Origin: Rouxiella chamberiensis
GTDB taxonomy: Bacteria > Pseudomonadota > Gammaproteobacteria > Enterobacterales > Enterobacteriaceae
Length of the DNA stretch: 64,000 bases
Assembly: GCF_026967475.1 (NCBI RefSeq)
Contig: NZ_CP114058.1
Coordinates: 4,092,001-4,156,000, forward strand
Direction: 5' to 3'
Positions within the stretch are counted from its first letter, which is position 1. Every line of letters begins with the position of its first letter. Of this stretch, positions 1 to 10,753 are shown piece after piece. Under the pieces are notes generated by a model that saw only the letters and a program-made list of their open reading frames with translations, searched no databases and was not told the DNA's origin. The position numbers and the translations under genes were made by a program.

Positions 1-1346
1 TGGGGAAGTTACAGCTGGCCGCTATCGAGAAAGCGAGTCCCACCATAAAGGCAATATTCTGCTTTTCGAACAGAATGCCCAGCGCGATCGCGACAATTCC
101 CAGCACGATAACCGTAATCTTCGACACGCGCAGTTCGGCTCTTTCCGTTGCCTTGCCATCTTTTACTACGCTGGCGTACAGGTCATGGGAAACGGCTGAC
201 GCACCCGCCAATGTCAAACCGGCAACAACAGCCAGAATCGTGGCGAAGGCTACCGCAGAGATAAAGCCCAGGAAGAAACTCCCCCCGACGGCGTTGGCCA
301 AATGTACCGCCGCCATGTTATTGCCGCCAAGCAGCGCACCTGCCGCATCCTTGAAATCAGGATTGGAACTCACCAGCACGATAGCGCCAAAGCCGATAAT
401 AAAGGTCAGAATATAGAAATAGCCGATAAAACCGGTGGCATAAAACACACTCTTACGCGCTTCTTTCGCATCGTTGACCGTAAAGAAACGCATCAGGATG
501 TGCGGCAGGCCCGCGGTACCAAACATCAGCGCGAGACCCAGTGAAAGTGCCGATACGGGGTCGGAGACGAGTCCCCCCGGGCTCATTATCGCAATGCCTT
601 TCGGATGTACCGCCACCGCCTGCGTAAACAGCGTATTGAAGTTGAAACCAACGGATTTCATTACCATCAGCGCCATAAAGCTCGCCCCTGCCAGAAGCAG
701 TACCGCCTTGATAATCTGCACCCAGGTAGTCGCCAGCATTCCGCCGAACCAGCACATACATCACCATCAAAATGCCGACCAGAATGACCGCCACCAGATA
801 GTTGAGCCCAAACAGCAGCTGGATAAGCTTACCCGCCCCCACCATCTGCGCAATCAGGTAAAGCGCGACCACTACCAGCGAGCCACAGGCCGACAGGGTG
901 CGAATCGGTTTCTGCTTAAGGCGATAGGAGGCGACGTCGGCAAAAGTATATTTGCCCAGATTACGCAGGCGCTCGGCGATGAGAAACAAAATGATCGGCC
1001 AGCCAATCAGAAAGCCTATCGAGTAGATCAGGCCGTCATAACCGGAGGTATACACCAATGCCGAAATGCCGAGGAAAGACGCCGCAGACATGAAATCCCC
1101 GGCAATCGCCAGGCCGTTTTGCAGGCCCGTTATCTGTCCGCCCGCCGTATAGTAATCCTGCCGGGAACGTGTGCGTTTAGAAGCCCAATAGGTGATATAC
1201 AGCGTTGCGCCGACAAACAGCACGAACATGATGATGGCTTCGATATTCAGCGGTTGTTTCCTGACTGCGCCTGCAATTCCTTCCGCAGCCCAGCCGGAGA
1301 AACTAAGCGCCAGCAGCGCCAGAACACCCAGACGACGGGCGTTCAT
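1..1346 (-). CDS. actP: ActP acetate/cation symporter, 3' part outside window, reading frame broken by one extra base
   Basis: Sodium:solute symporter family permease that takes up acetate and other short monocarboxylates across the inner membrane; partner of Acs in acetate scavenging. The first ~200 residues carry a signal-like N-terminus and the strongly conserved segments [35 protein letters not shown] and [13 protein letters not shown]. At 749-750 (minus strand CTGGTTCGGC) one extra G shifts the frame; from 748 leftwards the expected frame resumes ([11 protein letters not shown]..., [19 protein letters not shown]) and runs off the window at NFP. About 60-70 C-terminal codons or more lie outside. 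It starts inside the stop of yjcH (ATGA overlap), so it is the distal gene of acs-yjcH-actP. The break could be a real null mutation, but the same error type recurs through the window. Confidence 0.9.
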
Positions 1347-1654
1347 GGTTGCACCTCGCGCACGATATCGGCCGTCAGGTGGTCAAATTCGCCATTGGCG
1401 CGCACTACATAAATACCGGTCATGACAAAGGAGATGACGATGAGGCCGACGCCTACCGGGATGCCCCGCGTGATGGTCGCGCCCTCGTAAAGCGGCGTCC
1501 CCAGCCACTGGGGCTCGAAGGCAATCAGAAAGATAAATCCGACGTACAGTACCAACGTGATAATGGAAAGCAGCCAGGCGAACCGGCTGCGTTTATACAC
1601 CAACTCTTTAAAGCGCGGATTACTTTCAACCTTTTGATAAATGAGATCATTCAT
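1343..1654 (-). CDS. yjcH: YjcH, DUF485 inner-membrane protein
   Basis: Small DUF485 membrane protein of about 103 residues, encoded between acs and actP in enterobacteria. Two hydrophobic segments are visible (around residues 22-45 and 62-82), with the family sequence [29 protein letters not shown] in between and after. Its role is not established; it is thought to accompany ActP in acetate uptake. A GTG at 1660 is in frame, but GGAG at 1666-1663 leaves only two bases to it and eight to the ATG at 1654, so the ATG is chosen. The stop overlaps the actP start by 4 nt, indicating translational coupling. Confidence 0.9.
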   Translation of the reverse strand: MNDLIYQKVESNPRFKELVYKRSRFAWLLSIITLVLYVGFIFLIAFEPQWLGTPLYEGATITRGIPVGVGLIVISFVMTGIYVVRANGEFDHLTADIVREVQP

Positions 1655-1684
1655 CGACACGACTCCTATGAGGCATTGATTGAG

Positions 1685-1706
1685 TTCACCGCGCCAGGGC
1701 GGTGAA
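1685..1706 (-). terminator. Hairpin between acs and yjcH
   Basis: An 8-bp inverted repeat (TTCACCGC / GCGGTGAA) with a 6-base loop lies just after the acs stop and before yjcH. There is no long T run on the minus strand after it, so it may be an intra-operon mRNA 3' protector or partial terminator rather than a full terminator. Confidence 0.4.
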
Positions 1707-1708
1707 AA

Positions 1709-3670
1709 TTATGACGACGCTTTCATTGATTGTTTTTCTTCCAACAGCTTGTCGACCACGCCAGGATCGGCGAGGGTAGAGGTATCGCCGAAGTTGCTGG
1801 TATCACCCGCAGCGATTTTGCGCAGAATACGGCGCATGATTTTTCCGGAACGCGTTTTTGGCAGCGAATCCGTCCAGTGCAGGATATCCGGCGTTGCGAT
1901 GGGGCCTATCTCTTTGCGCACCCAGTTGCGCACTTCGGTATAGAGTTCCGGCGTAGGTTCTTCGCCGTGATTCAGCGTGACGTAGGCATAAATCGCCTGT
2001 CCCTTGATGCTGTGCGGGAAGCCCACAACCGCCGCTTCGGCGATTTTTGGATGCGACACCAGCGCCGATTCAATTTCGGCGGTGCCCAGACGGTGGCCCG
2101 AGATATTGAGCACGTCATCGACACGGCCCGTTATCCAGTAATAACCGTCTTCGTCACGACGCGCGCCGTCACCGCTGAAGTACATATTCTTGAAGGTCGA
2201 GAAATAGGTCTGCTCGAAGCGCTCATGGTCGCCGTAAAGCGTACGCGCCTGACCCGGCCAGGAGTCGATGATAACCAGATTGCCCTCTGTCGCGCCTTCC
2301 TGCGGATTGCCCTCGTTATCGACCAGCGCTGGCTGCACGCCGAAGAAGGGACGCGTTGCAGAGCCGGCTTTCAATTCGGTCGCGCCCGGCAGCGGGGTTA
2401 TCATGAAACCGCCGGTTTCCGTCTGCCACCAGGTATCGACGATAGGGCATTGGCTGTTGCCAATCGTCTTGTAGTACCACTCCCAGGCTTCTGGATTGAT
2501 AGGTTCGCCCACTGTGCCCATGATACGCAGCGAACTGCGGCTGGTGCCTTCAATCGCCTTGTCGCCTTCGGCCATCAGCGCCCGGATAGCGGTCGGAGCG
2601 GTATAGAGGATATTGACCTGATGCTTGTCGATAACCTGCGACATGCGGTTGGTGGTCGGATGGTTCGGCACACCCTCGAACATCAGGGTGACGGCACCGA
2701 CGGCCAGCGGTCCGTACAGCAGATAGCTGTGCCCTGTCACCCAGCCCACGTCGGCGGTACACCAGTACACATCTCCGGCATGATAATCAAAGGTGTATTT
2801 GAAGGTCAGCGCCGCATAGACCAGATAACCGCCGGTAGTATGCAGCACGCCTTTGGGTTTGCCGGTCGACCCCGAGGTATAGAGAATGAACAGCGGATCT
2901 TCGGCCTTCATTTCGGTCGGCGGGCAATCCCCGGAGGCGTTGGCCGTAACCTCGTGCCACCATAGATCGCGTCCTTCTTTCCACTCGCCTTTTTTACCGG
3001 TGCGTTGATAGACAATCACATGGCTTACCGTCACGACGGCCGGATTTTTCAGCGCATCATCGACGTTCTGCTTCAATGGAATGGTTCGCCCGGCGCGCAG
3101 CCCTTCGTCGGCGGTTATCACCAGCTTGGCATTGGAATCGATAATTCGGCCCGCCACCGCTTCCGGCGAGAAACCGGCGAAAATCACCGAATGCACTGCG
3201 CCGATGCGTGCGCAGGCCAGCATGGCAACCGCCGCTTCCGGCACCATCGGCATATAGATTGCGACCACGTCGCCTTTGCCAATGCCTTTATCTTTCAAAA
3301 CGTTGGCGAATTTGCAGACATCTTCATGCAGCTGTTTATAGGTTACGAACTTGTTCTCCGCCTTGGGATCGTCGCCTTCCCAGATGATAGCGACCTGATC
3401 GCCGCGCTCGGCGAGATGACGATCAAGACAGTTGGCCGCCAGATTCAGGGTGCCGTCTTCAAACCAGCGAATGTCGATATTGCCCGGTGCAAAAGAGGTG
3501 TTTTTCACTTTGGTGAAAGGTTTGATCCAGTCGATCACTTTGGCCTGTTCGCCCCAGAATGCGTCCGGATCTTCCACAGACAATTGATAATATTGCTCAT
3601 ATTTCTCAGGCGTAATCAGGGCGTGTTCCGCAATGGAGGCAGGAACAGGGTGCTTGTGAGATTGGCTCAT
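1709..3670 (-). CDS. acs: Acetyl-CoA synthetase (AMP-forming)
   Basis: Activates acetate with ATP and CoA via acetyl-AMP to acetyl-CoA; cytoplasmic ANL-superfamily enzyme of high-affinity acetate use. About 653 residues, the normal length. Visible are the phosphate-binding loop [19 protein letters not shown], the TWWQTETGG active-site segment, and near residue 610 the C-terminal [11 protein letters not shown], whose lysine is the site acetylated in Salmonella and E. coli Acs. Two adjacent ATGs exist (3673 and 3670); the AAGGAG ribosome site is 4 and 7 bases from them and family members begin MSQ, so the second is preferred. First gene of acs-yjcH-actP. A CRP-like half site (CGTGATCT, minus strand) lies about 90 bp upstream, which is weak evidence only. 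Confidence 0.97.
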   Translation of the reverse strand: MSQSHKHPVPASIAEHALITPEKYEQYYQLSVEDPDAFWGEQAKVIDWIKPFTKVKNTSFAPGNIDIRWFEDGTLNLAANCLDRHLAERGDQVAIIWEGDDPKAENKFVTYKQLHEDVCKFANVLKDKGIGKGDVVAIYMPMVPEAAVAMLACARIGAVHSVIFAGFSPEAVAGRIIDSNAKLVITADEGLRAGRTIPLKQNVDDALKNPAVVTVSHVIVYQRTGKKGEWKEGRDLWWHEVTANASGDCPPTEMKAEDPLFILYTSGSTGKPKGVLHTTGGYLVYAALTFKYTFDYHAGDVYWCTADVGWVTGHSYLLYGPLAVGAVTLMFEGVPNHPTTNRMSQVIDKHQVNILYTAPTAIRALMAEGDKAIEGTSRSSLRIMGTVGEPINPEAWEWYYKTIGNSQCPIVDTWWQTETGGFMITPLPGATELKAGSATRPFFGVQPALVDNEGNPQEGATEGNLVIIDSWPGQARTLYGDHERFEQTYFSTFKNMYFSGDGARRDEDGYYWITGRVDDVLNISGHRLGTAEIESALVSHPKIAEAAVVGFPHSIKGQAIYAYVTLNHGEEPTPELYTEVRNWVRKEIGPIATPDILHWTDSLPKTRSGKIMRRILRKIAAGDTSNFGDTSTLADPGVVDKLLEEKQSMKASS

Positions 3671-3795
3671 CATTGTTCTCCTTATGAATGTGTTAATACT
3701 ATGTCAATCAAAAGTTAATTGTAGTTTGCGTAAGGGCTTTGTTTGGGTTTTGGGTGGCAGATCACGCAATGCCTTTGCGACACAAGCAGTTAGTT

Positions 3796-4824
3796 TTATG
3801 GGATTAAATAAGGGGCGAGAATCGCGACCTTTTCACGATCGAAATCGATCGCTATTTTTCCGCCCAACGGCAGGGTCAGCATCGGATGCGTATGACAACA
3901 GTCGAAACCGTCGACGATGGGCAGCCGCTTGTCGTTCATCACCTCAAGCAGCACGTCAACCGGACGACGTCCACTGTTGGCATCATTGAACAGCTCGTGT
4001 TTTCCAAGCAGGACAGCCGACACCCTGTCGAACACGCCGTTGATTTTCAGCATCGAAAAGGCGCGTTCGACGGTGGCAATATCTTTGAGACTGTCCTCGA
4101 TAAACAGAATGTCTCCGTGCCGAATAGCAGGCATATAAGGGCTGCCCCAAATACCCGACAACGTATTCAGATTGCCGCCGATGACCCGGCCCGTCACACG
4201 CCCCGAGCCGAGAAACCGGCAATCGTTGGGGTAGAGCGTTTTCGGGCGTTCCGGCGTGCGCGTGTCCCAGTTGAGCTTTTCATCACTCCAGACATCCGGA
4301 AGAGGATAGGTATAGGGCAGGGTGGGCGAGCCGGTCAGCAGGTCGGAAAACGCGTTCCAGGTCACATCGACCAGCGGCGGAAATTCGCCGAACGAGGCGA
4401 CCAGTGCGGGGCCATAAAAAGTAATGAGGCCGGTTTTGGCATAAATGCCGAGCAGCAGCGCGGTAGTATCCGAATAGCCGATGATAATCTTGGGGTCGGC
4501 GCGAATGGCGTCATAATCGAGATAGGGCAGCAGCGCATTGCTGTTCATGCCGCCAATCGTCGACATCACGCAGCGCACCTGCGGATCCCGCAATAGCTGA
4601 TTCAACTCTTCGGCCCTTTCCGCAATCGTTCCTGCGCGATAGAAATCCGCCTTGCCGGTTAGATTGCCCGCCTTCAGAGAGAAGCCCTTGTCTTGCAGAA
4701 AACGCTGGGCACGCGCGAAACGGTGGGGCGCCGTCACCGTCACAGGGGAAGAGGAGGAGAAAAAACCCAGGGTATCGCCGGGCTTAAGTGACTGAGCCAG
4801 CAAAGGTTGAGAGGTAAAATCCAT
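3796..4824 (-). CDS. MccF-like S66 serine peptidase (LD-carboxypeptidase family)
   Basis: Peptidase family S66, microcin C7 immunity protein MccF type, 342 residues like MccF and longer than LdcA (about 300). The Ser-Glu-His triad is complete: Ser118 in GYSD, Glu243 in FIED and His311 in HTHP, at the same numbers as recalled for E. coli MccF, and a Trp (186) sits in the loop region that in MccF contacts the nucleotide part of the substrate. MccF cleaves the amide in microcin C and related aminoacyl-nucleotides; family members also cut LD-linked muropeptides, so the substrate here is open. ATG 4824 has GGAG 6 bases upstream; the in-frame TTG at 4836 overlaps that ribosome site. It diverges from fes across a region with a Fur box, so iron control is possible (inference). 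Confidence 0.88.
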   Translation of the reverse strand: MDFTSQPLLAQSLKPGDTLGFFSSSSPVTVTAPHRFARAQRFLQDKGFSLKAGNLTGKADFYRAGTIAERAEELNQLLRDPQVRCVMSTIGGMNSNALLPYLDYDAIRADPKIIIGYSDTTALLLGIYAKTGLITFYGPALVASFGEFPPLVDVTWNAFSDLLTGSPTLPYTYPLPDVWSDEKLNWDTRTPERPKTLYPNDCRFLGSGRVTGRVIGGNLNTLSGIWGSPYMPAIRHGDILFIEDSLKDIATVERAFSMLKINGVFDRVSAVLLGKHELFNDANSGRRPVDVLLEVMNDKRLPIVDGFDCCHTHPMLTLPLGGKIAIDFDREKVAILAPYLIP

Positions 4825-4939
4825 CGTGTTCTCCAAAGACGCAAAAGAGGTTTCTACCCTCGCTTATTCATTGAATTTTCTCAATCAAAATGTAGAGGAA
4901 GCAAAGTCGGCCCGTCACCCGGCGCCCTCCTATTGCAAA

Positions 4940-4954
4940 TGCAAATAATTATCA
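4940..4954. promoter_or_regulatory. Fur-box-like operator upstream of fes
   Basis: TGCAAATAATTATCA matches the 7-1-7 Fur consensus TGATAATNATTATCA at 13 of 15 positions. It lies in the divergent region between the MccF-like gene and fes, about 100 bp before the fes start. This agrees with iron-repressed transcription of the fes-ybdZ-entF operon. Confidence 0.7.
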
Positions 4955-5051
4955 ATACTATTCTTTATATCCTTAAGAAAGGTTCAGGACGCTATTTTTA
5001 AGCCCTCGGTACGTTCTGAATGTTTTTGTCGCCACATGAAGAGTAAGTGTT

Positions 5052-6443
5052 TTGAAATCAGATTGTCTGCATACACCGTCTACCTCGGCAAGCCATACGC
5101 TGCTCAACAGCAAGCACGCAGGAAGCAACGGCTGGTGGCTGGAAGTGGCCCGACGTGGAACGCCATGGATTGAGCGTTCAGGTGAAGGGCTTTGCAACGT
5201 CACCTTCTTCTGGCGCGATCCGCAGGGGAGCGAATATACCTCTCCCTACAAACGGGTCTGGGTCAATATCAACTGCCTGACGGACCATCATCAGTCTTCT
5301 CCGCCGCAAAGCCTGCAGCGATTGAACGGAACCGATGTCTGGTATTGGCAGATTACGCTGAAGTCCGACTGGCGTGGCAGCTACAGCTTTATTCCGAGCG
5401 TCGACGAGCGTGCCTTTACCGCCGAAACCGACGGAGATTTTGACCGCATGTTCGCGGTGCGCAGCTGGTGGCGCACGCTGTTTGCCAGTGCGACTCACGA
5501 CCTGCTGAATCCGCATCGTTCATGGGCAGGCGCGAAGGGCCACGCGCTCTCCGGCATTCATCTGCCTGATGCGCCGCCTCAGCCTGCATGGCAGGAGTTC
5601 GACAGTTACGCCACCTCGAACGGGCGTTGCATTCCCGCAGCACCGGCGAATATTCAACGCTATCAATGGAACAGTCCGCGTCTTGGCAACACGCGCAATG
5701 TGTGGATCTACAGCACCGGCGAAGGTGCCCATCCGGCTTCACGTCCGCTGGCCGTTCTGCTCGACGGGCAGTTCTGGTCTCAGAAGATGCCCATCTGGGA
5801 ACCTCTGATGCAGCAGACGGCGCAGGGAAAATTGCCCGCTGCCGTCTATGTGCTGATTGAGGTGATAGACAGCCAGCAGCGCGGCAGGGAACTGACCTGC
5901 AATCCTGATTTCTGGCAGGCGGTGCAGGAAGAGTTGCTGCCCGACATTGCACGGCGTGCGCCGCACACGCAAGATCCCGCCAAAACCGTGGTGGCAGGCC
6001 AGAGCTTCGGCGGCCTGTCGTCGCTGTATGCCGGACTCAACTGGCCACAGCGTTTTGGCTGCGTGCTGGCGCAATCCGGCTCCTTCTGGTGGCCGCGCCG
6101 CGACATGCTGCAAGGCGATGCTGTGCCGGAAGATGCCTGCTGGCTGCCCAAACAGGTCGCGCAGGGATTGGGTAAAAACAGCCCCCTGAAAATCTTTATG
6201 GAAGCGGGACGCCACGAAGGGCTGATCCATAAGGTCAACGACAGTCTGGTCAATATTTTCAGGCATACCGATCACCAGGTGCATTACCGCGTGGTCGAAG
6301 GCGGGCACGACGCATTGTGCTGGCGTGGCGGATTGCTCGACGGGCTGGAAGCGCTGTGGGCCGACGATTTCGTCAGCCATCAGCCTCCGCTCTCATTTAC
6401 TTTGGATACGATTACAGCAGGAGCGCATCGTGGAAAAGCTTAA
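5052..6443 (+). CDS. fes: Enterobactin (enterochelin) esterase Fes
   Basis: Cytoplasmic hydrolase that opens the trilactone of ferric enterobactin to release iron. 463 residues against about 400 in E. coli: an N-terminal part with WWLEVARRGTPWIE precedes the segment that starts the E. coli protein (VTFFWRDPQGSEY). The alpha/beta-hydrolase half has the nucleophile motif GQSFGG (Ser near residue 318) and the C-terminal GGHDALCWRGG holding the histidine. The only suitable start is TTG 5052, since an in-frame TGA sits at 5037; a purine-rich GAAGAG lies 8 bases upstream. The end overlaps ybdZ by 14 nt, and entF follows, so this is the lead gene of fes-ybdZ-entF under the Fur box at 4940. Confidence 0.93.
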   Translation: MKSDCLHTPSTSASHTLLNSKHAGSNGWWLEVARRGTPWIERSGEGLCNVTFFWRDPQGSEYTSPYKRVWVNINCLTDHHQSSPPQSLQRLNGTDVWYWQITLKSDWRGSYSFIPSVDERAFTAETDGDFDRMFAVRSWWRTLFASATHDLLNPHRSWAGAKGHALSGIHLPDAPPQPAWQEFDSYATSNGRCIPAAPANIQRYQWNSPRLGNTRNVWIYSTGEGAHPASRPLAVLLDGQFWSQKMPIWEPLMQQTAQGKLPAAVYVLIEVIDSQQRGRELTCNPDFWQAVQEELLPDIARRAPHTQDPAKTVVAGQSFGGLSSLYAGLNWPQRFGCVLAQSGSFWWPRRDMLQGDAVPEDACWLPKQVAQGLGKNSPLKIFMEAGRHEGLIHKVNDSLVNIFRHTDHQVHYRVVEGGHDALCWRGGLLDGLEALWADDFVSHQPPLSFTLDTITAGAHRGKA

Positions 6444-6624
6444 TCCTTTTGATGACGAACAACAGCCCACTCTGGTGGTGCAAAACGGCCAGCAGCAATA
6501 CAGCCTGTGGCCCGATTTCAGCGCGATCCCGGCAGGCTGGCAGCCGGTATTCGGGCCGACAGCGCGTGCCGAGTGCATAACCTGGCTCGAGAGCCATTGG
6601 CCCACTCTGCAGCCGGCTTCGTAG
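6430..6624 (+). CDS. ybdZ: MbtH-like protein YbdZ, EntF partner
   Basis: MbtH-family protein of 64 residues that binds and activates the adenylation domain of EntF. It carries the family signature NPFDDE followed by the spaced tryptophans in YSLWPDFSAIPAGWQPVFG and a C-terminal ITWLESHWPTLQP. The GTG start at 6430 is chosen because AGGAG (6419-6423) is 6 bases upstream and the protein then begins with the expected MEKLNPFDDE; longer readings run into the fes frame. It overlaps the 3' end of fes and precedes entF by 74 bp, the usual arrangement in enterobactin operons. Confidence 0.93.
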   Translation: MEKLNPFDDEQQPTLVVQNGQQQYSLWPDFSAIPAGWQPVFGPTARAECITWLESHWPTLQPAS

Positions 6625-6698
6625 GGTATCGCGCCAGCAACGCGACAAAGACCGTGCCGAAGGAGTCGGCCAGAGATTAATCATCAGGAGTATTCAGG

Positions 6699-9600
6699 GT
6701 GCAAGACGTGACTTCAACATTACCGCTTTCCAACATTCAGCCCGTTCAGCGTGACGCCATGCCGCTGGTGGCCGCACAGCCTGGGATCTGGGTAGCAGAC
6801 CAACTCTCTCCCCACGACAACGCCTATGCTGTGGCGCACTATATTGAATTGACCGGCCAGCTTGACCGCGATCGCATGATTGATGCCATCTCGCAGGGGC
6901 TGGCCGAAGCCGATACGCTGCGCATGCGTTTCGAGGAGCAGGACGGCGTGCCGATGCAGTGGGTTGACACCGCCGCTGCCCTGCCCGAAATCGAGTGGGT
7001 CGATCTCTACGATCGCGCGTTATCCAATCCCGCGCTGGCCGGTCGGCCGGTGGAAGATCAGCAGGCTGCCGCACTGGCCTTGATGCAGCAGGATCTCAAC
7101 GGGCAACTGCGTGTCGCCGACGGCCTGCCGCTGTTCCGCCACGTCCTTATCCGCGTGGCGCAAGACCGCTGGTTCTGGTATCAGCGCTATCACCACGTTA
7201 TTGTCGATGCCTTCAGCTTTACCGCCATCGCGCGCCGTATCGCGCACCTTTATACCGCCCTCTGCCAGCAGCAACCGCCCGAGCCGACTCCTTTTGTTCC
7301 TTTCAGGGACGTCGTGGAGGAGTATCAACACTATGAACACTCTTCCGTGTGTCAGCGCGACAAACAGTTCTGGCTGGAGAAGGCGCGTCAACTGCCGCCC
7401 GCTGCAAGCCTTAGCCCGCAGCCGCTGGCCGGACAAGTGCCGTCGACGCACATCTTCCGTCTTTCCCAGGCCTGCTCGCCGCAGCAATTTGCCCAACTGA
7501 CAGCCGCCGGGGAGCCGCACAAGTTGACGCCATCCGATATGGCGCTGGCGCTGGTATCGCTGTGGGTTTCACGCCTGAGCGGTCAAACGGACTTCGGTGC
7601 CGGTTTTATCTTTATGCGCCGTATGGGATCGGCTGCCCTGTGCGCCACGGGGCCGGTCATCAACGTTCTGCCGGTGGCATTCAATGTCGCGCCGCAGCAC
7701 ACCTTGGTGGAAGTGGCGGCCGAAATCTCCCGCGAGTTGAAAAAGCTCGTCGCCATCAGCGTTACGATGCCGAACAAATTCAGCGCGATGTCGGCGGCGT
7801 TGGCGATGCCCAGCCGCTCTATGGCACCGTCTTCAACTTCAAGATGTTTGATTTCCGTCTGGATTTCAACGGCATGCAGGGCGTTACCCACGAGCTGACC
7901 TCCGGTCCGGTGCGCGACCTTGAAATCGCCATGTATATCGATGAAGCCGGTCAACTGACGGTTGATCTGCTGGCCAACGCCGAGCGTTACCAGCCGGAAG
8001 AGCTCAAGGCGCATTTGCAGCGTCTGCCGCTGTTGCTGGCCCAGTTCGCGGACAATCCTGCGCTGTTGAGCGGAGAAGCCGACATGCTGACCGCCGACGA
8101 TCACGCCTTGATCCGTCGTGTAAACCGCACGGCCACGCCGGTTGCCAGCACAACGCTTAGCCATCTTCTGGCCGAACAGGCCACGAAAACGCCAGACCGT
8201 GTGGCGCTGGTCGATGCGCAGCACCACTTTACCTATCGTGAAACGCGCGAACAGGTTGTTGCACTGGCACAGCGGCTGGTGGAACAGGGCGTGCAACGCG
8301 GCGATATCGTTGCCGTGGCGCTGCCGCGTTCTGTATTCCTGTCGCTGGCGCTGATGGCGATTGTGGAAGTCGGTGCGGCCTATCTGCCGATGGACACCAG
8401 TTACCCTGACGATCGTCTGGCGATGATGATTGAAGATGCCTCGCCACGTCTGATTATTACTGATAATACCCAGTTGGCGCGCTTTGCCCGCAAGGGCAAT
8501 GTGATGATCTATGACGCGCCGCTTTCCCTGAGATCAGATTTACCTCAGACTTTTATCCGAACTTCCTCAGAAGATCCAGCGTATCTGATCTTTACTTCAG
8601 GGTCGACCGGCAGACCAAAAGGCGTGGTTGTCGGCCATCAGGCCATTGTGAACCGCCTGCTGTGGATGCAAAACGCGTATCCGATGGATGGCAGCGATGC
8701 CGTCTTGCAAAAAACGCCGAGCAGCTTCGACGTGTCCGTATGGGAATTCTTCTGGCCGCTGATCGTGGGTGCAAAACTGGTGATGGCTCCGCCCGAAGCG
8801 CACCGCGACCCGGAACAATTGCAGCAGTTGATTGCCGCACACCAGATTACAACCCTGCATTTCGTGCCGTCGATGCTGGCCGCCTTTGTCGCCACACTCG
8901 AAGAGCCGGATGCAATCGCGCAGTGCGCGTCGCTGCGTCAGGTATTCTGCAGCGGCGAAGCCTTGCCCGCCGAGCTGTGCCGTCTGTGGCAGCGCCGCGT
9001 CGGGGTTGCTCTGCATAACCTTTACGGGCCGACCGAAGCCGCCGTCGACGTCAGTTATCATCCGGCCTATGGCGAGGCGCTGGCCGAAGTCAAAGGGGCC
9101 AACGTGCCTATCGGCCTGCCGGTGTGGAATACGGGTCTGCGCATTCTCGACGGCCGACTGCAACCGGTGCCGCCGGGTGTCGCAGGCGATCTCTATCTCA
9201 CCGGCGTACAGTTGGCGCACGGCTATCTCGGACGTCCGGATCTCACTGCCAGCCGCTTTGTGGCCGACCCGCTCGGCAACGGCGGGCGCATGTATCGCAC
9301 CGGCGATGTCGCGCGCTGGCTGCCGACCGGTGCCGTGGAATACCTTGGCCGCAGCGATTTCCAGCTGAAAATTCGCGGCCAGCGCATCGAGCTGAGCGAT
9401 ATCGACCATGCCTTGCTTTCCCTGCCGGGCGTGGCGCAGGCCGTAACCCATGCGCTGACGCTGGGTAATGCGCCGCAGGACGCGACCGGCGGCGATGCCC
9501 GTCAGCTGGTAGGCTATCTGGTCGCACAGCCGGACATTACGCTGGATCTCGACGCACTGCGCCGTTCGCTCGGCGACTTGCTGCCGCCACACATGGTGCC

Positions 9601-10693
9601 GGTCGCGCTGGTGGCCTTGCCGACGTTACCGCTGAGCGCCAACGGCAAGCTTGACCGCAAGGCATTGCCGCAGCCGCAAGCGGCGCAGCAGACACAAGGT
9701 CGTGAGCCGCAACCGGGCCTTGAAACGCACATTGCCCGCGCCGTGGCAGGCCTGTTGTCGCGTGAAAAAGTGTATGCCGACGACGATTTCTTTGCCCTCG
9801 GCGGTCATTCCCTGCTGGCGATGCGTCTGGCTGCGCAGCTTCGTCGCGAGCTGGACAGGCCGGTCACCGTCGGGCAGATCATGGTTGCTTCAAGAATCGA
9901 ACAGCTTGCGGCCCTGCTGGGCGAGGAACCGTCGCAAGCCGAGGCCGACAACTGTGGTTTCGAGTCCGTATTGCCGCTGCGTAGCGCAACCGGTCCGACA
10001 TTGTTCTGTCTGCATCCGGCTTCCGGTTTTTCCTGGCAGTTCAGCGTGTTGCCTCGCTACATCGACCAGCAGTGGTCAGTGGTCGGCATTCAGTCGCCGC
10101 AACCTGCCGGACCCCTTGCAACCAGCGACAATATGGACCAGGTATGCGACGCGCATCTGCAAACGGTGCTGAGTGTGCAGCCGCACGGCCCTTACCACTT
10201 CATCGGCTATTCGCTGGGAGGCACGCTGGCGCAGGGCATCGCGGCACGTTTGCAGGCGCGAGGCGAAGAGGTGGCATTCCTTGGACTGCTGGATACCTAT
10301 CCGCCGGAAACGCAAAACTGGGACGTGATGCTCGACGACAACGTGTTGAAAGAGATTCAGCGCGAACGCGAGCGGTTTATCGCGGTTTCCGAAGAGTCGC
10401 TCGAACCGGCGGAAGGCGGCGGTCGACACTCGATGTTTGACAAGATTGAAGCCAACTATGCGGATTCTGTGAGGCTGCTTTCGGCCACCAGCACGGCGCG
10501 CTTCAACGGCGAAGCCACGCTGTTTGTGGCGAAGCGCACCTTGCAGGCCGGCATGGACGTGCAGCAGACCTGGTCACATTATGTGGATTCGCTACAGGTT
10601 CACGAGCTGGACTGCGCCCACGTCGACATCGTTTCACCGGCATCGTTTAAAGTGCTGGGGCCGATGCTCAATCGGATACTGCGCGCGTTGTAA
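6699..10693 (+). CDS. entF: Enterobactin synthase component F (NRPS), frame broken by one missing base
   Basis: Non-ribosomal peptide synthetase that activates serine, joins it to dihydroxybenzoyl from EntB and cyclises three units to enterobactin. Domains in order: condensation (HH...D motif YHHVIVDAFS near residue 165), adenylation (FTSGSTGRPKG near 631), peptidyl carrier (GGHSLLAMRL near 1035, Ser is the phosphopantetheine site), thioesterase (GYSLGGTLAQG near 1170). Corrected length is 1331 residues. At 7740-7744 a run of five A replaces six: the frame reads ELKK then leaves the family, while the next frame reads ARRHQRYDAEQI exactly as expected. The GTG start at 6699 follows AGGAG by 8 bases. 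As written, only the condensation domain would be made. Confidence 0.93.
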
Positions 10694-10716
10694 CGGTTTC
10701 GGCAAGTGTCATCACC

Positions 10717-10742
10717 AACCCCGCCCGACGCGGGGTTTTTTT
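10717..10742 (+). terminator. Rho-independent terminator after entF
   Basis: Stem AACCCCGC / GCGGGGTT with a 5-base loop followed by seven T, 24 bp past the entF stop. It lies between the convergent ends of entF and fepC and may also slow transcripts arriving from fepC. Confidence 0.85.
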
Positions 10743-10753
10743 ATGGCTTTGGA

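Noticed and set aside
3700..3760. CRP site upstream of acs
   Set aside because: Only one half (CGTGATCT) matches; the other half is absent, so it is mentioned as weak and not listed.
7740..7744. Programmed frameshift in entF at the A run
   Set aside because: Five A followed by GCT is not a recognised -1 or +1 slippery heptamer, no stimulatory structure is evident, EntF is not known to be frameshifted, and many unrelated genes in the window have the same defect.
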